The notes beneath the pieces were generated by a model. That model saw only the letters and a list, made by a program, of their open reading frames with translations. It was not told the DNA's origin and did not search any database. A DNA stretch of 64,000 bases, from the NCBI GenBank assembly GCA_036488875.1, contig DASXGW010000015.1, positions 1 through 64,000 of the forward strand. The letters run 5' to 3'. Position 1 is the stretch's first letter; every line of letters starts with the position of its first letter. A program made the position numbers and the translations under genes. Positions 50,798 to 58,715 of this stretch are shown here, in pieces. The DNA is from Candidatus Baltobacteraceae bacterium (GTDB lineage: Bacteria > Vulcanimicrobiota > Vulcanimicrobiia > Vulcanimicrobiales > Vulcanimicrobiaceae).

Positions 50798-51223
50798 GTG
50801 GCTAAGAAGGTCGTAGGCAAAATCGGCCTACAGATTCCCGCCGGCAAAGCGACGCCGGCGCCGCCGATCGGTCCGGCACTCGGACCATATTCGCTCAACA
50901 TCATGGACTTCTGTAAGCAGTACAACGAACGTACTGCCTCACAGGCCGGCATGATCATTCCGGTCGAGATCACCGTTTTCGAAGACCGGACGTTTACGTT
51001 CATCACCAAGACGCCGCCGGCGTCGTTCCTCATCAAACAGGCGCTCAAGCTCGAGTCAGGCAGCAAGGAGCCCAACCGCAACAAGGTTGGCAAGCTCACG
51101 CAGAAGCAGCTCGAGGAGATCGCCAAAGTAAAGATGCCCGATATCAACGCCAACGATATCGAGGCGGCGAAGAAGATCATCGCGGGGACGGCACGTTCGA
51201 TGGGCGTGGAGGTGGAAGCGTAA
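50798..51223 (+). CDS. rplK: 50S ribosomal protein L11
   Basis: A 141-residue L11 with the N-terminal [20 protein letters not shown] and C-terminal rRNA-binding domain. Binds the GTPase-associated region of 23S rRNA. GTG start after AAGGAG. Its stop overlaps the rplA start (TAATG). Confidence 0.98.
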   Translation: MAKKVVGKIGLQIPAGKATPAPPIGPALGPYSLNIMDFCKQYNERTASQAGMIIPVEITVFEDRTFTFITKTPPASFLIKQALKLESGSKEPNRNKVGKLTQKQLEEIAKVKMPDINANDIEAAKKIIAGTARSMGVEVEA

Positions 51224-51924
51224 TGCCGCAGCATCACGGAAAGCGATTCAAGAAACTCGTCACCGACTACGATCGCAAGGCGCTGTTCTCGACCCCCGAA
51301 GCCGTGGCGCTCGTGAAGAAGAACGCCAACGCGAAGTTCAACGAGACCGTCGAAGCGCATATTCGCCTTGGCGTCGATCCCAAGAAGAGCGACCAAAACG
51401 TCCGCGGCACGGTGCTTCTTCCGCACGGAACGGGCCGCACCGTTCGCGTGATTGCGTTCGCAAAAGGCGACAATGCCAAGGCCGCACAGGAAGCGGGAGC
51501 GGATATCGTCGGCGATCAGGACCTCATCGACAAAGTCAAGGGCGGCTTCACGGAGTTCGACGTTGCCGTGGCAACGCCGGACATGATGGCGCAAGTCGGT
51601 AAGGAGCTCGGTCGCGTTCTCGCGCAGAAGATGCCCAATCCGAAGGCCGGAACCGTGACGCCGAACATCGGCGGCGCGATTCGCGACATTAAGGCCGGCA
51701 AGGTGGAGTTCCGTCTCGACAAGACAGGCATCATCCACACGATCGTCGGCAAAGCGAACTTCGACGAGGACCAGCTGCTCGAAAACGTCTCGACCCTGCT
51801 CGACGCGATCGTTCGCGCGAAGCCGGCGGCGTCAAAGGGTACCTATCTGCGCAGCGTTACGCTGACGAGCACTATGGGCCCGGGCGTCAAGGTCGATCCG
51901 AACCGCATTAAAGCGACGGCGTAG
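51223..51924 (+). CDS. rplA: 50S ribosomal protein L1
   Basis: A 233-residue L1, with the [16 protein letters not shown] segment and [10 protein letters not shown]. It forms the L1 stalk at the E site, and in many bacteria represses the L11 operon by binding its leader; the structured leader above rplK is a candidate target. Followed by a strong terminator. Confidence 0.98.
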   Translation: MPQHHGKRFKKLVTDYDRKALFSTPEAVALVKKNANAKFNETVEAHIRLGVDPKKSDQNVRGTVLLPHGTGRTVRVIAFAKGDNAKAAQEAGADIVGDQDLIDKVKGGFTEFDVAVATPDMMAQVGKELGRVLAQKMPNPKAGTVTPNIGGAIRDIKAGKVEFRLDKTGIIHTIVGKANFDEDQLLENVSTLLDAIVRAKPAASKGTYLRSVTLTSTMGPGVKVDPNRIKATA

Positions 51925-51948
51925 CGCCGCCGCACGCGCAAAAGAAAA

Positions 51949-51977
51949 AGCTCGCCGGAAATCCGGCGAGCTTTTTG
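51949..51977 (+). terminator. Rho-independent terminator after rplA
   Basis: A 10-bp perfect stem AGCTCGCCGG / CCGGCGAGCT, loop AAAT, followed by TTTTTG, with an A-tract on the other side so it may work both ways against the convergent sedolisin gene. It separates rplKA from rplJL. Confidence 0.95.
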
Positions 51978-51992
51978 CTCCCTGCGCGGATG

Positions 51993-53387
51993 CTAGAAGG
52001 CTCCCACGCCCCACGGCGTGCCGACGCCGGTCGGACCGTCCCAGCCCGGCATCGACGTGCAGATCGCGGTCGGATCGGCGCCCTTCACGTTGCTGCCGCA
52101 GATCTGGCCGGCGTTGTTCTCTAAATCCGGCGACGCATTCTTCCCGATGATGACGTCGGTGATGCTGCTGCTTCCAGCACTATACAGCGCCGCGCCGTAG
52201 TTCTGCGTCGACGCATTACCGGCGAGCGCATAGGTGGACGCGATGATCGGCGAAGCCGCGCTAGTGCCTCCGACGACGTAGAATCCGCCGGCATACGGGA
52301 ACGACATGTAGACGAGAACGCCGGTGTTCGGATCGGCAACAGCCGAAACATCCGCGCCCGGCTTGGTGTCGCTGGGACACTTCAGCGATTTGCTGAGCTT
52401 CTCCCAACTCGGGCGCTTCACGAACGTCGAGCAACTGCTGCCTCCGCCGCTCCACGCGGTCTCGATCCAGCCGCGCGAGTTGTTATACGGATACAGCGAC
52501 GTACCGCCGACCGAGACCACGGTCTGATAATCGGCCGGGCTCTGCGGGCCGGCGTACCAGGCGTTGTCGCCGGTGCTCGCCGTCACGATCGTGTTGGGGA
52601 TGCTGTAGTACTTGGCGTACTTCGCGATTTGCGAAGCGAAGCAAACGATTTTGCCTTTCTTGTTGACCGCGCACTCGGGGCCGCCGTAGGAGTTGCTGAT
52701 TTGGCCGGCGCCGGCGGTCGCCGCGGCCAGGGCGGAGATGCCGAGATTCTTACTGCTGTTTGTGGTCGCTTCGATCAACACGATATGGCAGTTCGGGCAA
52801 ATCGCCGAAACCATGTCCAGATCCAGCGCGGTCTCGACGCCCCATCCCAAGTTAGCACCAGTCGGGGGGCTGGGAAGCGGCGACGTCTGGCCGCTTTGGT
52901 TGAGGATTTGCAAGCATCCGTTTTTGATGGTGCAAGCCGGTAGTTTGAACGCTTTGCGATACTTCCCAAGGTCCGCTTCGGCGTCGGGATCGCCGAACGC
53001 GTCGACGATGCCGACGGTTTGACCCTTGCCTGCGCTACTCGACGGCAATTTATAGGCTTGCTGCAGCTGCGCCGGCTCGAGCGGATAGTACCACGAGTTG
53101 GAGGCTGCCGCGCCCAAACCGGACGCCGCGACGTTGGTGACGGCACGATACTGCGGCGGCTTTTGATACACGACGTCGGTGCGTATCATTGCAAAGCACT
53201 GCGGATAGCCGAGTTTCGCTTTCGCGCATGCCGGACGAACGTTCGTCATCTTGGGCGTCTGCGTCGCAATCTGTGGATTCGTCGGGCCGGATGCCGGTAG
53301 CGCCGATCCAGCGCCCTGACCACCCGAGCACGATGCCGTAGCGAATGCCGCGATCAAAACGAACGCGGCGCCTTTGAAGCGTTTCAT
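51993..53387 (-). CDS. Sedolisin (S53 family) peptidase, lipoprotein
   Basis: A 464-residue secreted acid serine peptidase. A signal with lipobox (FATASCSGG, Cys20) and a short pro-region precede the catalytic domain: Glu185 and Asp189 in GVETALDLDM, and Ser376 in VVGGTSAASP, the S53 triad layout. These enzymes act at acid pH on extracellular proteins. The end has GPTGVGTPWGVG, the calcium-loop region. It is inserted with two neighbours between rplA and rplJ, opposite to the ribosomal genes. Confidence 0.85.
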   Translation of the reverse strand: MKRFKGAAFVLIAAFATASCSGGQGAGSALPASGPTNPQIATQTPKMTNVRPACAKAKLGYPQCFAMIRTDVVYQKPPQYRAVTNVAASGLGAAASNSWYYPLEPAQLQQAYKLPSSSAGKGQTVGIVDAFGDPDAEADLGKYRKAFKLPACTIKNGCLQILNQSGQTSPLPSPPTGANLGWGVETALDLDMVSAICPNCHIVLIEATTNSSKNLGISALAAATAGAGQISNSYGGPECAVNKKGKIVCFASQIAKYAKYYSIPNTIVTASTGDNAWYAGPQSPADYQTVVSVGGTSLYPYNNSRGWIETAWSGGGSSCSTFVKRPSWEKLSKSLKCPSDTKPGADVSAVADPNTGVLVYMSFPYAGGFYVVGGTSAASPIIASTYALAGNASTQNYGAALYSAGSSSITDVIIGKNASPDLENNAGQICGSNVKGADPTAICTSMPGWDGPTGVGTPWGVGAF

Positions 53388-53423
53388 GGAAATGAGGAGG
53401 CCTCCGATAGAAGTGGTTGGGTG

Positions 53424-53454
53424 AAAACGAGGAGCTCCGGTAAGGAGCTCCTCG
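53424..53454 (-). terminator. Terminator after the HExxE lipoprotein gene
   Basis: On the minus strand CGAGGAGCTCC-TTACC-GGAGCTCCTCG followed by TTTTC. An 11-bp perfect stem, 40 bases after the stop of the gene at 53494-54471. Confidence 0.85.
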
Positions 53455-53493
53455 ACTCTAAAGCCGGGACCTGTCTAACAGGTGGCTATTCGA

Positions 53494-54471
53494 TTAGTAG
53501 GATACTGCGCACCCGCTGATGGCGTTGCTCCAGAGGCCCTGAACGGGGAAGGAGCTGCCGTTCATCGTTTGGTTGCTCGCAGGCGGTTTCAACCAGGCGC
53601 ACTTGTCGCCGTTCTCTTCGCCGCTCGAGTCGAGCCAGCCGGAGTTCGGTTCGGGATCCGTGATGGTTTCGGAGTACTCGTGTCCGCCGACGATCGTGAC
53701 GCCGTCGTACGTTCCCGGCGAGTTGATGAAGCCTTCACCGCAGCTTGCTCCGGCATCGGTCTGATACGGGAAGTCGGTGTAGGACACTTCGGAAGTTCCG
53801 CTGCCGGTCGAGCTGTGGAACGCGCACCACTGCGTCTTGAAGCCGCTCGGATCGTGACCTGAGGCCATCGCGACGAAGTAGTTGATTTGCGGACCGTGGC
53901 CGTACGTCGCAGCGTACTTCGAGGCCTCGGCAGCCACGTTACTTTGGCTGGGCTTTCTCGGCGGGGTGCTGCTGTCGACGACGGTCGCGAGCAACTGACC
54001 AGTTTGGTTGCCCGCGCAGTAGGTCGAGGTCGAGGTCGGCGAGCAGAGCGCCGTTCCGGGACTCTGGTAATACTGATGATTGATGTTCTGCCACGGGCTG
54101 CCGCCGGTGTGGCTGAAGAAGCTTTGCAGAATCGTGGCTTCCGCGTTCGTCGCGGTCATGCCCCACAGCACGAGAACGACTTTGGGCGCCGTCTGTACTG
54201 GGCCGCCGTGCAACGTGAGGTTGGTGACGGAACCGGCACGTCCGGTCGATGTGTTCTTGCGCAGTTTCTCCATCGCGTCGCGAGTCAGAAACAAGTGCGC
54301 CGCATGGCCGTGCTCGTCGTACATCACAAACGGCGAGTTAACCGGTACGCGCATCGAGGACGAAGGCGCCGTGGGCGCATTACTCGTCGGCATCGACGAC
54401 ATGTTGCCGCTGCAGGCGGCGAGCATCGCTGCAGTCGCAGCGGCTCCGAGAATCCGGGAAGTCTTGAGCAC
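53494..54471 (-). CDS. Lipoprotein with HExxE zincin-like motif
   Basis: A 325-residue lipoprotein (AAMLAACSG, Cys20). IVGGHEYSETITDPEP (His264, Glu265, Glu268) is an HExxExxxDP motif, and EENGDKCAW follows. The same motif occurs in the lipoprotein at 37883-38908. It may be a zinc peptidase-like family of secreted proteins; activity is unproven. GTG start 8 bases after a GAGGAGG ribosome site. Confidence 0.65.
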   Translation of the reverse strand: MLKTSRILGAAATAAMLAACSGNMSSMPTSNAPTAPSSSMRVPVNSPFVMYDEHGHAAHLFLTRDAMEKLRKNTSTGRAGSVTNLTLHGGPVQTAPKVVLVLWGMTATNAEATILQSFFSHTGGSPWQNINHQYYQSPGTALCSPTSTSTYCAGNQTGQLLATVVDSSTPPRKPSQSNVAAEASKYAATYGHGPQINYFVAMASGHDPSGFKTQWCAFHSSTGSGTSEVSYTDFPYQTDAGASCGEGFINSPGTYDGVTIVGGHEYSETITDPEPNSGWLDSSGEENGDKCAWLKPPASNQTMNGSSFPVQGLWSNAISGCAVSY

Positions 54472-54495
54472 TAAGGAAACCTCCTCGTATTAGAA

Positions 54496-54521
54496 ATGGC
54501 GGATCTCTATGGCGGATCTCT
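54496..54521. repeat. Short tandem repeat (2 x 13 bases)
   Basis: ATGGCGGATCTCT occurs twice head to tail, upstream of the HExxE lipoprotein gene. May be a duplication in its leader. Confidence 0.6.
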
Positions 54522-54637
54522 AAGGAAGACGAATTGTCGACCAAGACCTTGAACGAAATCTTAACTAAAGACCTACGTCGGGGGATAGATGCAAAACGCA
54601 TCTACCCCGCCACCAACTTTTTGTAGGTATTGCCTAC

Positions 54638-55333
54638 TTAAACGAAACGAACTTTTCCGGTGTGGAGTTCGTACACGCCGCCGATCACGCGGATCTGACC
54701 GCTCTTGACCGCGTCGCCGATGATGCTGGAGTTTGCCGGAATTGCGGCTACGTTGGCTTTCACGTTTCCGGCGATCGCCTCGTCAAGCGACTCGCCTTTC
54801 TTTACGGCCGGGGCGATCGCCGTAACCAGGCCCTGGATGTGGCCCGGCACGGTCGTCCCTTGATTCACGTATTTTACGGTTGCGTCGACGGCGCCGCAGG
54901 CCGTATGGCCGAGAACGAGGATCAGCGACGCTTTGAGCACCGCGACCCCGTATTCCATCGAGCCCAGACCGTTGGCGTCGGCAAAATTGCCGGCTAGCCG
55001 GACCACGAAAATATGGCCGGGTACCTGGTCGAACACCGTCTCGATCGGCACGCGCGAGTCCGAACATCCCAGCACGATCGCAAACGGGCTCTGGCCCTGG
55101 GTGAGTTCCATCCGCCGGGCGGTCAGGGGGCCGCAGGTTGAGTTGCCGGCGACGAAGCGGCTGTTGCCCGCCTTGAGGAGGGCCAGTGCCTGTTCGGGAT
55201 TGCTCGCGGCCGGAGCCGGGGCGCCGCCCCCGGCGGCCATCGCTTCACCGTCCACAAGAGCCGCCGCGGCCAAGCCGAGGCCGGTCGACCGTAGGAATTT
55301 GCCCCGGTCGACGGAGTCCGAAGAATGCGCCAT
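54638..55333 (-). CDS. Beta-carbonic anhydrase, exported
   Basis: A 231-residue beta-class carbonic anhydrase. Zinc ligands Cys90 (CSDSRVP), His143 and Cys146 (HTACGA) with the catalytic Asp92/Arg94 pair are intact. The N-terminus (DRGKFLRSTGLGLAAAAL) looks like a twin-arginine type signal with the second Arg replaced by Gly, so export is likely but unproven. It hydrates CO2 to bicarbonate. It is the outermost gene of the three-gene insertion between rplA and rplJ. Confidence 0.88.
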   Translation of the reverse strand: MAHSSDSVDRGKFLRSTGLGLAAAALVDGEAMAAGGGAPAPAASNPEQALALLKAGNSRFVAGNSTCGPLTARRMELTQGQSPFAIVLGCSDSRVPIETVFDQVPGHIFVVRLAGNFADANGLGSMEYGVAVLKASLILVLGHTACGAVDATVKYVNQGTTVPGHIQGLVTAIAPAVKKGESLDEAIAGNVKANVAAIPANSSIIGDAVKSGQIRVIGGVYELHTGKVRFV

Positions 55334-55359
55334 TGGTGATCGCTTCCTCCTTAGTGAGC

Positions 55360-55389
55360 TTGCGTGGACCCGGAGCCATGTGGTAGTCT
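55360..55389 (+). promoter_or_regulatory. Possible promoter of rplJL
   Basis: TTGCGT (55360-55365) and TAGTCT (55384-55389), spacer 18. Start near 55396, at the 5' edge of the L10-leader-like motif. Weak -10, so only a candidate. Confidence 0.35.
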
Positions 55390-55398
55390 ACGCGAGGC

Positions 55399-55450
55399 TC
55401 CGAAGACCGTAGGTCCCCGATTTTGGGGGTAATGTCATTTTCGACCTTCC
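55399..55450 (+). ncRNA. L10 leader-like element
   Basis: AAGACCGTAGGT (55403-55414) followed by a CCCC/GGGG hairpin and TAAT, then GACCT pairing with AGGTC. The AGACCGUAGGU sequence and hairpin match the general pattern of the L10 leader, where L10(L12)4 binds to repress rplJL translation. Position upstream of rplJ supports it; a covariance search would decide. Confidence 0.5.
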
Positions 55451-55500
55451 TTAGCGGCAAGCACGCGCAGCGTGCGCAGTCCTGAGCGTAGTCGAAGGGA
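55449..55500 (-). repeat. Dispersed ~55-60 nt structured repeat, copy 2
   Basis: On the minus strand: TCCCTTCGAC, TACGCTCAGGACTGCGC, hairpin GCACGC-TGC-GCGTGC, and CCGCTAAGG at the end. It aligns along its length with the copy at 9504-9562, with a 9-base gap and a different but still paired hairpin. It lies inside the rplJ leader, between the L10-leader-like part and the attenuator. Confidence 0.7.
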
Positions 55501-55559
55501 CACCTACCGAGGACGCGATACGAAAACTCCCGCGATTGACGCGAGTCCGTTTTCTTAGA

Positions 55560-55590
55560 AGCGCCCTCCGGACGGATGGAGCGCTTTTTC
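55560..55590 (+). terminator. Attenuator-like terminator in the rplJ leader
   Basis: AGCGC-CC-TCC / GGA-GCGCT with a two-base bulge, then TTTTTC, 30 bases upstream of the rplJ start. In this position it would act as transcription attenuator for rplJL. Confidence 0.7.
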
Positions 55591-55618
55591 ATTACATCAG
55601 AAAGCGACTATACGTCTC

Positions 55619-56143
55619 ATGCCAACCGCACGTAAAGAAACCGCGGTACAGGAACTTCGCGATCGGCTCGCCGCTTCGCGAAACTTGTTCTTGACGGATT
55701 ACGCAGGCTTGACCGTGGAGGAGATCACGAAACTCCGCGGCGAGCTGCGCAAAGACGGCAATACGTACGCCGTCGTCAAGAACACGCTCTTTCGCATTGC
55801 CGCCGGAGATCTCGCCAAGCAGTTGGAGAGTTTCCTGGCGGGTCCGACCGGCATCGTTTTTGCCGGCGAGGATCCCGTCGCTCCGGCCAAGGCGCTCAAG
55901 ACGTTCACCGATGCGACCAAGAAAGTCACCGTCAAGGCGGCTTATATCGACGGTCAACTCGTCGACGCTAAGCAAGTTGCAGTTCTTGCGTCGCTGCCGT
56001 CGCGGCAGGAACTCGTCGCCAAGCTCGTCGGTTCGCTCGCCTCGCCGCTACGCGGCCTTGTGACCGTTCTTTCGGGCAATCAGAGCGGTCTCGTCCGCGT
56101 ACTCAATCAAATCCGCGAGCAAAAAGAATCGGCCGCGGCATAA
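55619..56143 (+). CDS. rplJ: 50S ribosomal protein L10
   Basis: A 174-residue L10, with FLTDYAGLTVEEITKLRGEL and VKNTLFRIA typical of the rRNA-binding N-terminal domain, and the C-terminal helix that binds L7/L12 dimers. Autoregulates through the leader in many bacteria. ATG start; no strong ribosome site. Followed by rplL after 24 bases. Confidence 0.97.
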   Translation: MPTARKETAVQELRDRLAASRNLFLTDYAGLTVEEITKLRGELRKDGNTYAVVKNTLFRIAAGDLAKQLESFLAGPTGIVFAGEDPVAPAKALKTFTDATKKVTVKAAYIDGQLVDAKQVAVLASLPSRQELVAKLVGSLASPLRGLVTVLSGNQSGLVRVLNQIREQKESAAA

Positions 56144-56167
56144 CGCTTAAGGGAGATTTCACGTATC

Positions 56168-56542
56168 ATGGCAGTTGCCGAACTCATCGATCAAATCGAC
56201 AAACTCACCGTTCTCGAGCTCGCGGATCTCGTCAAGCAGCTCGAAGAGAAGTACGGCGTCTCCGCAGCCGCGCCGGTTGCGATGATGGCCGCCGCTCCGG
56301 GCGCGGGTGCTGCCGCACCGGCCGCCGAGAAGACCGAATTCGACGTCATTCTCGCCGAAGCCGGACCGGAAAAGATCAAGGTCATCAAGGCCGTTCGCGA
56401 ACTCACGAGCCTCGGTTTGACCGAAGCGAAAGCGTTCGTCGAGAGCGCGCCCAAGCCGGTTAAGGAAGGCGTCACCAAAGACGAAGCCGAGCAGGTCAAG
56501 AAGAAGCTCGAGGAAGCCGGCGCCAAAGTCGAGATCAAGTAA
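56168..56542 (+). CDS. rplL: 50S ribosomal protein L7/L12
   Basis: A 124-residue L7/L12: N-terminal dimerisation helices, an Ala/Pro hinge ([20 protein letters not shown]) and the C-terminal domain ([20 protein letters not shown]) that recruits translation GTPases. GGGAG precedes the ATG. Followed 5 bases later by a membrane protein gene. Confidence 0.98.
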   Translation: MAVAELIDQIDKLTVLELADLVKQLEEKYGVSAAAPVAMMAAAPGAGAAAPAAEKTEFDVILAEAGPEKIKVIKAVRELTSLGLTEAKAFVESAPKPVKEGVTKDEAEQVKKKLEEAGAKVEIK

Positions 56543-56547
56543 TCTCG

Positions 56548-57051
56548 GTGCAACAATCGAACGCAGCTGCGCCCGTATGGGCGCAGCTGCTTCCTTTAGC
56601 GGTCATCGTCGTGATTCTCGTGATCCGCTCGATTCGTCCAGCGAGGATCAGCGTCACGCGCATGTGGATCACGCCGCTCGTCTTTTGCGCGCTGGGCGGC
56701 TTTGCGGTCTATGCGACCCAACGGCTCGAGCCCGCGCCCGTCTGGGAAATCGCCGCCGGGTTGATCGTCGGCCTGATCGCCGGCGTGCCGTTCGGCATTC
56801 TGCGCGGCACGCACACCGACGTACGGCCGGCCGATCGTCCGGGCGTCATGTATTTGGGATCGTCGTGGATGACGATTGCGATCTACTTGGTCGCGTTCGG
56901 TTTGCGCTTCGTCGTACGCGAAATGATGCCGCACCGCGGCGCGCTGGCGGGCGTGATCGGCGACGCGCTATTGGGTTTTGCGATCGCGTTTATCGCGACC
57001 AGCTATATCGTGATCTTCCGGAAGTACGAGCTGGCGGCCGCTAAAGCTTAG
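56548..57051 (+). CDS. Membrane protein (DUF1453/CcdC-like)
   Basis: A 167-residue protein with five membrane helices (for example LLPLAVIVVILVIRSIRP and VIGDALLGFAIAFIATSYIVI). Resembles the CcdC/DUF1453 type of four- to five-helix membrane proteins; function unknown. GTG start 5 bases after rplL. The end overlaps the convergent Q-rich protein gene by 11 bases. Confidence 0.55.
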   Translation: MQQSNAAAPVWAQLLPLAVIVVILVIRSIRPARISVTRMWITPLVFCALGGFAVYATQRLEPAPVWEIAAGLIVGLIAGVPFGILRGTHTDVRPADRPGVMYLGSSWMTIAIYLVAFGLRFVVREMMPHRGALAGVIGDALLGFAIAFIATSYIVIFRKYELAAAKA

Positions 57052-57454
57052 GCGGTCCGTAACCGCTGGAACTCGCGTTTCCTTGCTGTTGCTGTTGCTG
57101 CGCGGGCGGCGTGGAGTTCTGCTGCGTCGCCGCTGCGGATGGAGCGGGCGGCGCTCCGTTGACTTGCGTTGAAGGCGGCAACGGCCACTGCGTGATCCAC
57201 TGCTGCGACTGCCATTGCGGGGTCTGCCACGTCTGGGGCTGCCACGGCTGGCTTTGCCACTGCTGGCCGGCCGCGGTCGGCATACCGGCAGAACCCGTCG
57301 ACGCACTCCCACCGCTCGACGTGCTGACTCCGCCGGCGGATCCGCCTCCACCTGACGACCCGCTAGCCTGCTGGGCCATGCTCGGGAGGGTCGAGGCAAC
57401 GACAAGAGCTGCAAAAGCGAAAATCGCAAAGACCGTAATCAGGCGGCTACGCAT
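57041..57454 (-). CDS. Secreted Gly/Ser/Gln/Trp-rich protein
   Basis: A 137-residue protein with a signal peptide (cut near PSMAQQ). The mature part is a Gly/Ser region and a run of QW-type repeats (QQWQSQPWQPQTWQ, QWQSQQW), then Pro/Gln/Asn. Low complexity, likely extracellular or periplasmic. It lies 33 bases downstream of the M48 protease gene, in the same direction; their Gln-rich tails are alike. Confidence 0.55.
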   Translation of the reverse strand: MRSRLITVFAIFAFAALVVASTLPSMAQQASGSSGGGGSAGGVSTSSGGSASTGSAGMPTAAGQQWQSQPWQPQTWQTPQWQSQQWITQWPLPPSTQVNGAPPAPSAAATQQNSTPPAQQQQQQGNASSSGYGPPKL

Positions 57455-57487
57455 GTGCGATGACGTTAGCGGCCTAGCGTAGGATCC

Positions 57488-58630
57488 CTATCCGGGGCCG
57501 TACGGGGAAGGGTAGCCCCCGTATCCCGGCGGCGGCTGCTGCGGATACGGGTAGCCTTGCTGCGGATACGGATAGCCTTGCTGCGGATATGGATAGCCTT
57601 GCTGCGGATACGGATAGCCCTGCTGCTGCTGCGGATAGCCCTGCTGCGGGTAGCCTTGCTGCGGATACCCCTGTTGCTGCTGCGGGTAGCCTTGCTGCGG
57701 ATACCCCTGTTGCTGCTGCGGGTAGCCTTGCTGCGGATACCCCTGTTGCTGCTGCGGATAGCCCTGCTGCCCGTAACCGCCCTGCTGGCCGTAGCCGTGG
57801 TGCGGAGAAAACTCTTGCGACGACGACTGTTCGCGCGACTGCACCATCGCGACCGCCTTACTCGGATCGTTCGGATACTTTCCGAACGTCGCCGGATCTT
57901 CGGAAAAGACTTTTTCGAGATCGGCAACGCGATGCGAGTCGGTCGGATGATCCGACAGCCACTCGGGGCTCGAGCTCTTTTGACCCTTCATGCGGTCGAA
58001 CAGCCAAACCATGCCCCACGGATTGTAACCGGCTTTTACGCAGTTATACGCGCCGGCACGATCGGCCGCGCTTTCGACTTCGCGCGAGTAGCTCTTCGAC
58101 TGCGCGTTTGCTCCCATGCCGACGGCCATCTGTCCCATGTAGCCGCCGTAACCGCCGCCCATTCCGAGAATCGCGCCAAGAATGCCGGCTGCCGTTTGCA
58201 ACCCTTGATTCTTGTGGTTCTCGTTGTAGACGTCGTGATGAATGTCGTGCGAAACCTCGTGACACAGCACTCCGGCGAGCTCGTCCTGATTCTGAACGAA
58301 CGACATCAAGCCCGTCGTTACGTACACGTTGCCGCCCGGAACGGCAAATGCGTTAGGCGACTTCGAGTTGACCAAAATGAAGTGAAACGGCGTGAAGTAC
58401 TGCGGATCGGCAACGGCTGAAATCTTGTCGGCAACCGGCTTGAGCTCGTCGTACAGCGGTGACTGCGGAACGATTTTGCCCTGCTGCATCAGCTGCTGGT
58501 ACTGCTGCTGGCCGACCTGCATTTCCCACTGATCTTGTTGCGACGATTCGGCAAGCGCGGGCGAAGCGCCAAATACGAAAAAAGCGGCGAGAAATGCAGC
58601 CGCAAAGGGGCGTCCCAGGGTTCGCGTCAT
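57488..58630 (-). CDS. M48-family metallopeptidase with YPQQ-repeat tail
   Basis: A 380-residue secreted protease. Signal peptide (to about ALAES); HEVSH at 124-128 is the zinc site, and [15 protein letters not shown] supplies the third ligand, Glu. The tail (about 280-380) is made of GYPQQ / YPQQQQ repeats. M48B-type enzymes degrade periplasmic proteins; the Gln/Tyr tail may mediate assembly or binding. It is read with the Q-rich secreted gene. Confidence 0.85.
   Translation of the reverse strand: MTRTLGRPFAAAFLAAFFVFGASPALAESSQQDQWEMQVGQQQYQQLMQQGKIVPQSPLYDELKPVADKISAVADPQYFTPFHFILVNSKSPNAFAVPGGNVYVTTGLMSFVQNQDELAGVLCHEVSHDIHHDVYNENHKNQGLQTAAGILGAILGMGGGYGGYMGQMAVGMGANAQSKSYSREVESAADRAGAYNCVKAGYNPWGMVWLFDRMKGQKSSSPEWLSDHPTDSHRVADLEKVFSEDPATFGKYPNDPSKAVAMVQSREQSSSQEFSPHHGYGQQGGYGQQGYPQQQQGYPQQGYPQQQQGYPQQGYPQQQQGYPQQGYPQQGYPQQQQGYPYPQQGYPYPQQGYPYPQQGYPYPQQPPPGYGGYPSPYGPG
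57535..57785 (-). repeat. Coding tandem repeats (YPQQ tail)
   Basis: Units of about 18-30 bases (GGATAGCCCTGCTGCTGC-like on the plus strand) encoding [12 protein letters not shown]. They keep frame, so they are protein repeats, and could vary in number between strains. Confidence 0.85.
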
Positions 58631-58654
58631 GCCCCTATCCTAGGCCGTCCCTGA

Positions 58655-58693
58655 GAGAAAAAGATGAGAGCCGGATTTGATTCCGACCCTCAT
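58655..58693 (-). terminator. Terminator after hppA
   Basis: On the minus strand ATGAGGGTCGGA / TCCGGCTCTCAT, 12 bp with two G-T pairs, loop ATCAAA, then CTTTTTCTC. It lies 23 bases after the hppA stop. Confidence 0.85.
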
Positions 58694-58715
58694 TTTGTTA
58701 AGCGAAGCCGGCAGG

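Noticed and set aside
57535-57785. Possible CRISPR array or minisatellite
   Set aside because: Units encode YPQQ repeats in frame with the M48 protease.
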